NCBI GenBank assembly: GCA_016699815.1
Contig: CP065012.1
Location: 1,612,001-1,676,000 of the forward strand
Origin: Chitinophagaceae bacterium
Lineage (GTDB): Bacteria; Bacteroidota; Bacteroidia; Chitinophagales; Chitinophagaceae
Length of the DNA: 64,000 nucleotides
Direction: 5' to 3'
A model generated the notes under the pieces. That model saw only the letters and a list, made by a program, of their open reading frames with translations, did no database searches and was not told the origin of the DNA. Shown here piece after piece: positions 25,999-32,690 of this stretch. Every line of letters starts with the position of its first letter. Within the stretch, counting starts at the first letter, position 1. Position numbers and translations under genes: made by a program.

Positions 25999-26385
25999 AT
26001 GAAAAAGCAATTTTTTTTAGGCGCATTAATAGTGCTCTTCAGCATTAATACTGTATGGGCCCAGGGCAACAGGCAAAAAATGAGCCCTCAGGAAAAAGCA
26101 GTTAAAATAATGGGCCAGCTTGCACCATTGCAACTTAACGATGAGCAAGTAAAAAAAACCCAGGTAGTATTTCTGAGTTTTTTTGAAGAACAGCAAAAAG
26201 CCAATGACGAAGCCCGTGCTAATGGCAATTTTGACCGTGAAGTTTTTATGGCTAAAAGAAAGGAACTCATTGCTAAAAGAGATGCCGAACTTTCCAAAAT
26301 TTTTACAGAGGAGCAAATGAAAAAGTGGAATGAATCGGTAGAGCCAGGGTTAAAATTTCGTAAAAAGGAAGCAGCAACAAACTAA
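25999..26385 (+). CDS. Exported Spy/CpxP-like (LTxxQ) protein
   Basis: A 128-residue exported protein. MKKQFFLGALIVLFSINTVWAQ is a signal peptide. The mature part is helical and has an LQLNDEQVKKTQVVFLSFFEEQ block and RDAELSKIFTEEQMKKWNE, the LTxxQ-like pattern of Spy/CpxP periplasmic chaperones. It starts 5 bp after the previous gene and is followed by a strong terminator, so it is the last gene of the sigma operon. The whole unit probably senses and responds to envelope stress (inference). Confidence 0.75.
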   Translation: MKKQFFLGALIVLFSINTVWAQGNRQKMSPQEKAVKIMGQLAPLQLNDEQVKKTQVVFLSFFEEQQKANDEARANGNFDREVFMAKRKELIAKRDAELSKIFTEEQMKKWNESVEPGLKFRKKEAATN

Positions 26386-26403
26386 AGCAGCAAAATTTTA
26401 TTG

Positions 26404-26445
26404 AAGGTTGTTTATGTGGTACTTACTATATAAACAACCTTTTTT
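26404..26445 (+). terminator. Strong terminator of the ECF sigma operon
   Basis: AAGGTTGTTTA / 16-nt loop / TAAACAACCTT is a perfect 11-bp stem followed by TTTT, 18 bp after the last stop. Confidence 0.75.
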
Positions 26446-26470
26446 ATGTTATGATCAGTGTTTAAAAAAA

Positions 26471-26494
26471 AACCATCCTTAGAAAAAGACGGTT
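26471..26494 (-). terminator. recA terminator
   Basis: Read on the minus strand, AACCGTC-10 nt-GATGGTT (one wobble) is followed by a run of eight or more Ts, 37 bp after the recA stop. Confidence 0.6.
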
Positions 26495-26530
26495 GTATAC
26501 TTAATAAACCAACTTAAAAAAAGCTATCAA

Positions 26531-27532
26531 CTATTGAGATTGTATTTCTTTGATTTTATCCTTTATTTTTCCTTCCAGTTCATTCATAAGTTCAGGATTG
26601 TCTGAAAGCAGCTTTTTAACCGCATCTCTTCCCTGGCCCAGTTTATCGCTATTATAGCTAAACCAGCTACCGCTTTTTTGAACAATACCCAACTCTACTC
26701 CCATATCTACTATTTCGCCTACTTTGGATATACCTTCGCCATAAATAATATCAAATTCGGCCTGGCGAAAAGGAGGCGCTACTTTGTTTTTTACCACTTT
26801 CACTTTTACATGGTTGCCCACCACTTCGTCGCCATCTTTAATTTGAGCCTGCCTGCGTATATCCAGCCTTACAGAAGCATAAAACTTAAGTGCATTACCA
26901 CCAGTTGTGGTTTCGGGGTTGCCAAACATTACACCAATTTTTTCCCTTAGCTGGTTTATGAATATGCAGCAGCTATTTGTTTTTGAAATAGTGGCAGTAA
27001 GTTTACGCAAAGCCTGGCTCATAAGCCTTGCCTGTAAACCCATTTTACTGTCGCCCATTTCTCCTTCCAGTTCACCTTTGGGAACCAGCGCTGCAACAGA
27101 GTCAATTACTACCACATCTAATGCGCCAGATAAAATAAGCCTGTCGGCAATTTCCAGCGCCTGCTCACCATAATCGGGCTGAGAGATCAACAAGTTATCA
27201 ATATCTACCCCCAATTTTTGTGCATATACACTGTCAAAAGCATGCTCTGCATCAATAAAGGCACAAATGCCGCCCTTTTTTTGTGCTTCAGCAATTACAT
27301 GTATAGCCAAAGTAGTTTTTCCCGAAGATTCCGGGCCGTAAATTTCAACTACCCGCCCTTTGGGCAAGCCACCAATACCCAGCGCTACATCCAGGCCAAG
27401 CGATCCGGTGGAAATGGCTTCCTGCTCTGTAACGCCTTTTTCATTCATCATCATTACCGATCCTTTGCCGAAATCTTTATCAATTTTATCCATTGTAAGT
27501 TTCAGCGCCTTTAGTTTTTCTACATTACTCAT
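26531..27532 (-). CDS. recA: Recombinase RecA
   Basis: Central homologous-recombination ATPase that coats single-stranded DNA and drives strand exchange and the SOS response. The 333-residue protein has Walker A GPESSGKTTLA (about 67-77), the Walker B region LDVVVIDSVAALVPKGELEGEMGD, loop L2 FINQLREKIGVMFGNPETTTGG, and the conserved start KALKLTMDKIDKDFGKGSVMMM. It is slightly shorter at the C-terminus than E. coli RecA. It is probably monocistronic, with its own promoter box (27593-27600) and terminator. Confidence 0.98.
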   Translation of the reverse strand: MSNVEKLKALKLTMDKIDKDFGKGSVMMMNEKGVTEQEAISTGSLGLDVALGIGGLPKGRVVEIYGPESSGKTTLAIHVIAEAQKKGGICAFIDAEHAFDSVYAQKLGVDIDNLLISQPDYGEQALEIADRLILSGALDVVVIDSVAALVPKGELEGEMGDSKMGLQARLMSQALRKLTATISKTNSCCIFINQLREKIGVMFGNPETTTGGNALKFYASVRLDIRRQAQIKDGDEVVGNHVKVKVVKNKVAPPFRQAEFDIIYGEGISKVGEIVDMGVELGIVQKSGSWFSYNSDKLGQGRDAVKKLLSDNPELMNELEGKIKDKIKEIQSQ

Positions 27533-27592
27533 TGTTTCTGTTTTTTAAAAATTGATGTATATACGTTTAGCTTGTAAAATTATCCTGAACCA

Positions 27593-27600
27593 CAAATGTA
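27593..27600 (-). promoter_or_regulatory. Candidate recA minus-7 box (TACATTTG) with upstream inverted repeat
   Basis: On the minus strand TACATTTG matches TAnnTTTG, preceded by a TTG 15 nt upstream, giving a ~55-nt leader to recA. Just upstream is an inverted repeat TTTTATCAA ... TTGATAAAA (27610-27650, 9-bp arms) covering the minus-33 side. It could be a regulator site; I know no matching published motif. Confidence 0.45.
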
Positions 27601-27683
27601 GGGGTTTTATTTTATCAACACTAATAAATTTAGTATTTATTTTGATAAAAACTTTAGCTATCAAAATTCAGGGCAAAAAAAAT

Positions 27684-27707
27684 CCCACTCCGGGGAACCG
27701 GAACGGG
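27684..27707 (-). terminator. Terminator of the homocysteine methyltransferase gene
   Basis: On the minus strand a stem CCCGTTCCGG-TTCC-CCGGAGTGGG (two mismatches) is followed by ATTTTTTTT. It lies ~150 bp after the stop of the 27860-28882 gene. Confidence 0.6.
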
Positions 27708-27816
27708 AAGAGTGTTCAAGCATGAGAAAAAGATGAGAGCCGAAAAAGGCTATATAATAAATTAAATGAACTTTTTTGTTTGTTGCACAAAGAGAACATT
27801 AATATTTTGTTTCAAC

Positions 27817-27854
27817 AATACCCAAAATGGGGTATTTTTTGGCAAAATGGGGTA
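27817..27854. repeat. 20-bp-period direct repeat with internal hairpin
   Basis: CAAAATGGGGTA occurs at 27823-27834 and 27843-27854. The first copy is part of an inverted repeat AATACCC-AAAATG-GGGTATT (27817-27836) followed by T5 on the plus strand. It lies directly after the stop of the 27860 gene and might mark an old rearrangement. Confidence 0.5.
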
Positions 27855-27859
27855 AATTT

Positions 27860-28882
27860 TTAAGCTAAACTAAGGGAAGCAGCATTTACCGGCAGTGGCC
27901 TTGGGGAATAGTTTCGGGCTTTTTGGGCAATTGCTTTTATATGATTGGGGGTAGTTCCGCAGCAACCGCCAACAATATTTAAAAACCCTTCTTTGGCCCA
28001 ATCTTCAATAATGAGCGCTGTTTCATGCGGCTGTTCATCGTATTCGCCCATTGAGTTGGGTAAGCCGGCGTTGGGATAGGCAGATGTAAAGCAGGAAGCT
28101 ATGCCTGAGAGTTCTTCAATATGTGGCCTCATTTCTTTTGCTCCAAGGGCACAGTTGAGCCCTACGCTTAATGGGTTGGCATGTTGTATGGAAATATAAA
28201 ACGACTCCAGGGTTTGCCCACTCAGGGTTCTTCCGCTTGCATCGGTTATAGTTCCCGATATCATAATGGGGAGTTCTATATTATTTTTTTGAAAATAATT
28301 TTTTGCAGCAAAAATGGCTGCTTTGGCATTGAGGGTATCAAAAATGGTTTCTATCAATAACACATCCACCCCACCCTCTGCAAGGCCATGTATTTGTTCT
28401 GTATATGCATCAGCAACTTCATCAAAGCTCACAGCCCTGTAACCGGGGTTATTTACATCGGGAGATAATGATAAGGTTTTATTGAGTGGGCCAATGGCGC
28501 CGGCAACAAATTTTGGTGTGCTATCACCAGTTTCTTTTTGATAGGCTTCAATGGCTTTTTTGGCGCATGTAGCACTTTGCTTGTTGAGTTCATAAGCCAG
28601 TGATTGCATATCGTAGTCTGCCTGTGCAATGGAAGTAGAACTAAAAGTATTGGTTTCAATAATATCTGCACCGGCCTGTAAATATTCTTTATGGATGCCG
28701 GTAATAATTTCCGGCTGGGTAATACTCAACAAATCAATATTGCCTTTTACATCTTTGGGCCAATTTTTAAACCGCTCTCCTCGAAAATCTCCTTCGGTAA
28801 GTTTATGCTGCTGTATCATGGTGCCCATGGCGCCATCTATAATGAGTATTCTTTTTTTAAGTTCTTCTTTAATGGTTGACAT
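27860..28882 (-). CDS. Homocysteine S-methyltransferase domain protein (MetH N-terminal module)
   Basis: Transfers a methyl group to homocysteine to make methionine. The 340 residues correspond to the first module of cobalamin-dependent MetH: RILIIDGAMGTMIQQH at the N-terminus, then the zinc-ligand cysteines in GLNCALGAKEM and the NIVGGCCGTTPNH motif. The protein ends at YSPRPLPVNAASLSLA, close to where full-length MetH continues into its LSGLEP linker and folate-binding module. The cobalamin, folate and reactivation modules are absent from the window. Split MetH proteins occur in Bacteroidota, so this may be a natural half or a truncated gene. No SAM riboswitch was seen upstream. Confidence 0.88.
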   Translation of the reverse strand: MSTIKEELKKRILIIDGAMGTMIQQHKLTEGDFRGERFKNWPKDVKGNIDLLSITQPEIITGIHKEYLQAGADIIETNTFSSTSIAQADYDMQSLAYELNKQSATCAKKAIEAYQKETGDSTPKFVAGAIGPLNKTLSLSPDVNNPGYRAVSFDEVADAYTEQIHGLAEGGVDVLLIETIFDTLNAKAAIFAAKNYFQKNNIELPIMISGTITDASGRTLSGQTLESFYISIQHANPLSVGLNCALGAKEMRPHIEELSGIASCFTSAYPNAGLPNSMGEYDEQPHETALIIEDWAKEGFLNIVGGCCGTTPNHIKAIAQKARNYSPRPLPVNAASLSLA

Positions 28883-29081
28883 AATAAGTGTTTTAAGCTA
28901 ATTGTATTTGAAGGTTTCTTTAACTGCAATTAAAAAAAGCATAATGAAATTACCCAACCAATAAAAATGAAAAATAACTGTAAGAATATATTAATTGCCT
29001 CCAGTTTATTAGTTCAGTTTAAGATGGGGATGAACAATAAACAAATCCGCTCCCTGTATGGATTGCAAATATAAAATAACA

Positions 29082-29109
29082 AAGCCGTAATTCAAAATGG
29101 TTACGGCTT
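29082..29109 (-). terminator. Hairpin downstream of the small secreted protein gene
   Basis: AAGCCGTAA / 10 nt / TTACGGCTT is a perfect 9-bp stem; on the minus strand it is followed by TGTTATTTTAT. It lies 44 bp after the stop of the ORF at 29153. Confidence 0.6.
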
Positions 29110-29152
29110 GTACTGTTTAGAGCTATTGGAGTTTTAAAACGAATGAGCAACT

Positions 29153-29329
29153 TTATAGCTTAGTAAATTCCAGCTTGTCGTCCTGTGCCGGGTTATCGTC
29201 TTTCAGTTTTATTGAAGTGCTGTTTTTTTCTACAATTAACCAGTCGTCGTTGAGGTCTTCAAAAACCGGTGTGGTGCCAAAGCTTATAATAGCTGTAAAA
29301 ACTGTTGCTAATATCAAAAGTTTTTTCAT
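29153..29329 (-). CDS. Small secreted protein (58 residues)
   Basis: An ORF of 58 codons: MKKLLILATVFTAIISFG is a convincing signal peptide, followed by an acidic, soluble ~40-residue mature part (EDLNDDWLIVEKNSTSIKL; DDNPAQDDKLEFTKL). It is too short for many gene callers. A terminator-like hairpin follows it, and it lies downstream of the OB-fold gene on the same strand. No homologue is recognised and the function is unknown. A 25-codon ORF (29333-29410) ends 3 nt upstream of its start. Confidence 0.6.
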   Translation of the reverse strand: MKKLLILATVFTAIISFGTTPVFEDLNDDWLIVEKNSTSIKLKDDNPAQDDKLEFTKL

Positions 29330-29412
29330 TTGTTAAGTTTTATTGTTTTCCATTGCCACAACTTGTCCCGATATAATGTTGGGATGAAATTCGCCCATGA
29401 ACATTCTCATTT

Positions 29413-29828
29413 TTAATACACATCTGCTTTAAGGCCAAGGTCGGCATCGGCCCCACCAATTCCGCTGCAAATTCCTTTAAGGTTTATAGGGTTACCGGTT
29501 TTAACTAAATCGTTGAGTTCTTCCAAAGTGGTATAAATGCTGGCATCGCCAGAAGCGGTACGTAATAATACAACCTGCTCGTTTTGCTGGTTTAAACTTA
29601 CCTCTTTTACTATGCCTTTTACCTGCACTATTTTGCCAGTATATTTTTTGTTTGCAGCAATGCTATCTTTTTTAAATGCAGTATATAAAAATGCTGCCGC
29701 TACATGAATTGCCCTGGCCTTTTTTACATTTATGGGGCCTTTGTTGTACATATATAAACCCAAAGCGACTGCTGCAATAATGAGCAAAGTAAGGCTAAGC
29801 CAAATTATTTTTTTTTATTGCTTTTCAT
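29413..29828 (-). CDS. OB-fold (tRNA_anti-like) membrane protein, interrupted at an A9 run
   Basis: Residues from about 15 of the intended product onward form an N-terminal membrane anchor, then an OB-fold: KYTGKIVQVKGIVKEVSLN, QVVLLRTASGDASIYTTL and CSGIGGADADLGLKADVY, like the tRNA_anti-like OB-fold proteins of Bacteroidota. The ATG at 29828 reads MKSNKKK and then hits TAA at a run of nine A (29808-29816 as T on the plus strand). With one more A the frame continues as KKKIIWLSLTLLIIAAVALG, an ideal signal anchor, giving 138 residues. Without a shift, only a TTG at 29787 opens the frame. Slippage, an inactive allele or a sequence error are all possible. Confidence 0.7.
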
Positions 29829-29909
29829 ACAATAAAAATAGTAGTAGCTATTTGCCACAAAAAAATAAGGTTACCGAACCGGGAAAAATAATAGCTGAAC
29901 TGGGAATGG

Positions 29910-30530
29910 CTATTCGTTATTTACATAATGAACCACGGGAATGCGGTTGCTGATGCTTTTGCCCAGAGTTATTTCATCGGCATATTCCAGCTCACCGCCA
30001 AAAGCTATGCCCCGGGCAATGGTAGTAATTTTTACGGAACAGCCGTTGAGTTTTTTGGTAATATAATAAATGGTAGTATCGCCTTGTATATTGGGGTTTA
30101 AGGCAAAAATAAGCTCCTGTGTATTTTCTTTACTCAGCCGTTCTATCAGCGGGTCAATGGTAAGTTGATGCGGCCCAATTCCATCCAACGGAGAAATAAT
30201 GCCCCCCAACACATGATAAAGTCCATTAAACTGCTGGGTGTTTTCAATGGCAATTACATCTCTTATAGTTTCTACTACACATATATGCTGCTGTTGCCGC
30301 ATAGGGTTATTGCAAATAGTGCATAATTCTTTATCGGAAATATTGTGGCAACGTTTACAAAACATTATTTCCTGTCGCATTTTTACAATAGTTTCTCCAA
30401 AAATTTTTGCTTCGGCTTCGGGTTGTTTTATTAAATGCAAAGCAAGCCGCAGCGCCGTTTTTTTTCCTATGCCGGGCAATTTGGCAAATTCGTTTACCGC
30501 ATTTTCCAAAAGTGTAGATGAAAAAGACAT
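29910..30530 (-). CDS. recR: Recombination protein RecR
   Basis: Works with RecF/RecO to load RecA at gaps. The 206-residue protein has the helix-hairpin-helix FAKLPGIGKKTALRLALHL (about 13-31), a four-Cys zinc finger (CKRC ... CTIC, about 57-71) and the Toprim domain (ICVVETIRDVIAIE; TTIARGIAFGGELEYADEITL). A normal length and gene start. It is followed by a small OB-fold gene in the same orientation. Confidence 0.96.
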   Translation of the reverse strand: MSFSSTLLENAVNEFAKLPGIGKKTALRLALHLIKQPEAEAKIFGETIVKMRQEIMFCKRCHNISDKELCTICNNPMRQQQHICVVETIRDVIAIENTQQFNGLYHVLGGIISPLDGIGPHQLTIDPLIERLSKENTQELIFALNPNIQGDTTIYYITKKLNGCSVKITTIARGIAFGGELEYADEITLGKSISNRIPVVHYVNNE

Positions 30531-30558
30531 AATGCAAGGTAGTAAAAAGTAAGCCTGT

Positions 30559-30957
30559 TTATTTCTTTTGTTCCAGCAGCGCTTTATACCGGGCTATGGT
30601 GTTGTTGGCTTCTATCAACTTCATTTTAAGGTCGTGGATCAATGGCTGGCCTGCTTTTAAAAGTTTTTCGGTTTCTTCATTATCCTTTTGTAAAAGTACA
30701 AGGCTTTCATCCATAAAATTTTTATAGTCTGTAGCTTCTTGTGATAACGAGTGCAATTCCGTTTCGGTTAATTTTTTTTGCTGGTAAACCAATTGATTTT
30801 CTTTGTTGAGTGTATCTTTTTTTAATTTTTCGCTTTCCAAGTAGCCTTTTGTGCTGCTGAGCTCTTTTTTGATTTTAATAATTTGCATGGTGCGTATAAA
30901 CCATGCCATTAAAAAGCCGCCTAAAAAAATTCCGGTATATAAAAATGTTGCTGTCAA
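30559..30957 (-). CDS. Small membrane-anchored coiled-coil protein
   Basis: A 132-residue protein with one N-terminal membrane helix (FLYTGIFLGGFLMAWFIRTM) and a long heptad-rich coiled coil for the rest (IKIKKELSSTKGYLESEKLKK onward). The start is a TTG at 30957; no ATG is available in frame. It lies 28 bp upstream of recR on the same strand and a terminator lies beyond it. I do not recognise a family. Related Bacteroidota proteins of this type are only annotated as hypothetical. The link to recR may be only co-transcription. Confidence 0.6.
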   Translation of the reverse strand: MTATFLYTGIFLGGFLMAWFIRTMQIIKIKKELSSTKGYLESEKLKKDTLNKENQLVYQQKKLTETELHSLSQEATDYKNFMDESLVLLQKDNEETEKLLKAGQPLIHDLKMKLIEANNTIARYKALLEQKK

Positions 30958-31004
30958 TTTTTGCAGGTATATTTTTTTGCAAATCTATAATTTCCTCGGT
31001 ATAT

Positions 31005-31036
31005 AAAAAATCCCGGTACAGGCCCGGGATTTTTTT
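31005..31036. terminator. Bidirectional terminator between M48 gene and coiled-coil gene
   Basis: AAAAAATCCCGG / 7 nt / CCGGGATTTTTT is a perfect 12-bp stem with A- and T-runs on both sides. On the minus strand it ends the M48 gene (stop 31058). Confidence 0.8.
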
Positions 31037-31057
31037 GGCTGTTAATTTTGCCTGTTA

Positions 31058-32509
31058 CTATTGAATTATTTTTATTAATGTGCCGGAAGGTATGCTGGTA
31101 TTTAATTCTACAGCATTTAAAATAGCATGTTCATTATACCTTGCTGCTGCTACATTAAATGATTTTAAGACTTGTTCAAAACTGGTTGTGGTTTTAACGG
31201 TTTTAATGCGCACCCTTTCCGGTTTTTTATTGATTTTAGAAGCATCGGAAAGCTGCTTAAAGCTTTTCATGGATTTTTCAAAAGTAGGTGCAAGCTGGTT
31301 AAATGCATTTGGAGAAGTAACGCCTACCATTTGAAAAAGAGATTTGTTATACTGTACAACATATGAAAGGCCCCTTAAGGCAAGGGCCGATGTGCCATCT
31401 TGTTGTTGCTGCATTTGGCTAAATACAATTGCATAAGCAGGAAGCCCATTTATGGTTACCTGCGCTGTTTGCTCGGCTGTAAGTTTATTGTTTTGAATAA
31501 AAGCATTGGCGGCTTCCTGCAAAGTATTTCCCTGGGCAGAGCCAAGGTAAAATAAAGCAGAACCATCTTTGGGTGCATATTGAACCCTTGTAGGGCTGTT
31601 ATGGTATTGCCATCCTGTGGGCGGCGTAAATTGAAATTTAATTTCGGGGTGATAAAAAACGCCATCATCCATATATCCGCCACGAGGGTCTTCACCATAT
31701 ACAATGCCATCAATTTTTTGCAGGTAAGAATTCCTGTTTAAAACAGGGTTGGTAATATTGTATTTCTTTTGGTATTCATCTGCAAGTTGCTGCACATGTG
31801 TGTTCCTGTTTCCCGGGTCGGGGTGGGTGCTTAAAAATTCAGGCAACTGGCCTGCCGTTTCACCGCTTGACCTTTTTAGTGTAGTAAAAAAGTTGCCCAT
31901 GGAATGGGCGTTATAACCCAGTTTTGTGCTATAGTCTGCGCCCAGTACATCCGATTGGTTCTCGTCATCTCTCCCAAATTTTAACATCAAAAGGCCAAGC
32001 CCTTGTGAAGCGCTTTCTGCAAACCTTGCAAGATTGGGATTAATAACAACACCGGCAATAATACCCAACTGGCCAAGCATGGCATTTCTTTGTTGCTTTA
32101 CCGAATGGCGGGCCGCAATATGGCCAATTTCGTGGCCTATTACACCTGCCAGTTGTGCCTCATCGTTTAAATAGGCCAAAATTCCCCTGGTTATATAAAT
32201 AAAGCCACCAGGTACCGCAAATGCATTGATTACATCTGAATCTATTACCCGAAAAGTATAAGGGATATTTGCCCTGTGTGAAACCTTTGCCAGTTTTTGG
32301 CCAAGGTTGTTTACATAATGTTGAATGCTGCTATCGGGGTAAACGCCAAACTCCGCCTGTATTTGCGGATCGGCCTCCTGGCCCATTGCAAGCTCCTGCG
32401 ATTCCGACATTAAAGTGAGCTCCTTTTTGCCGGAAACCGGGTTTCGGGAGCAGGTGGTAAAAACTATAGTGATTAGCGCAAGCAAACTATATTTTAAAAT
32501 AAATTTCAT
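31058..32509 (-). CDS. M48-family metalloprotease lipoprotein (BepA/YfgC-like)
   Basis: Periplasmic zinc protease/chaperone of the BepA/YfgC class, likely acting in outer-membrane protein assembly. The 483-residue protein starts with a lipoprotein signal (MKFILKYSLLALITIVFTTCS). The M48 core has GVIGHEIGHIAARHSVKQQ (about 122-140) and the third ligand in a DDENQSDVLGADY region. Residues ~300-420 form a C-terminal domain. The last ~50 residues (KTTTSFEQVLKSFN ... SGTLIKIIQ) resemble a LysM-like tail that M48 lipoproteins often carry. Monocistronic, with a terminator behind it. Confidence 0.9.
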   Translation of the reverse strand: MKFILKYSLLALITIVFTTCSRNPVSGKKELTLMSESQELAMGQEADPQIQAEFGVYPDSSIQHYVNNLGQKLAKVSHRANIPYTFRVIDSDVINAFAVPGGFIYITRGILAYLNDEAQLAGVIGHEIGHIAARHSVKQQRNAMLGQLGIIAGVVINPNLARFAESASQGLGLLMLKFGRDDENQSDVLGADYSTKLGYNAHSMGNFFTTLKRSSGETAGQLPEFLSTHPDPGNRNTHVQQLADEYQKKYNITNPVLNRNSYLQKIDGIVYGEDPRGGYMDDGVFYHPEIKFQFTPPTGWQYHNSPTRVQYAPKDGSALFYLGSAQGNTLQEAANAFIQNNKLTAEQTAQVTINGLPAYAIVFSQMQQQQDGTSALALRGLSYVVQYNKSLFQMVGVTSPNAFNQLAPTFEKSMKSFKQLSDASKINKKPERVRIKTVKTTTSFEQVLKSFNVAAARYNEHAILNAVELNTSIPSGTLIKIIQ

Positions 32510-32665
32510 CTGTTTTTATTTGTTTAAAAAGTTTATAAAGCAACAATAATGCCCGGTTGTATTAATCTAATTTATATTTTATGACGAAATTACAAATTAC
32601 AGGGTTTAATTTTGAAAGAGAATTACCACTCTTAATTTTTTACATCATACTAAAGGAAAATTACA

Positions 32666-32673
32666 TAGGTTTG
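32666..32673 (+). promoter_or_regulatory. Candidate minus-7 box (TAGGTTTG) for the S46 peptidase gene
   Basis: TAGGTTTG matches TAnnTTTG, 17 bp before the ATG; no good minus-33 TTG is visible. Confidence 0.4.
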
Positions 32674-32690
32674 CCGCATAAATAAAGACT

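Noticed and set aside
28883..29081. SAM riboswitch upstream of the homocysteine methyltransferase gene
   Set aside because: No SAM-I or SAM-II core sequence is visible on the minus strand.
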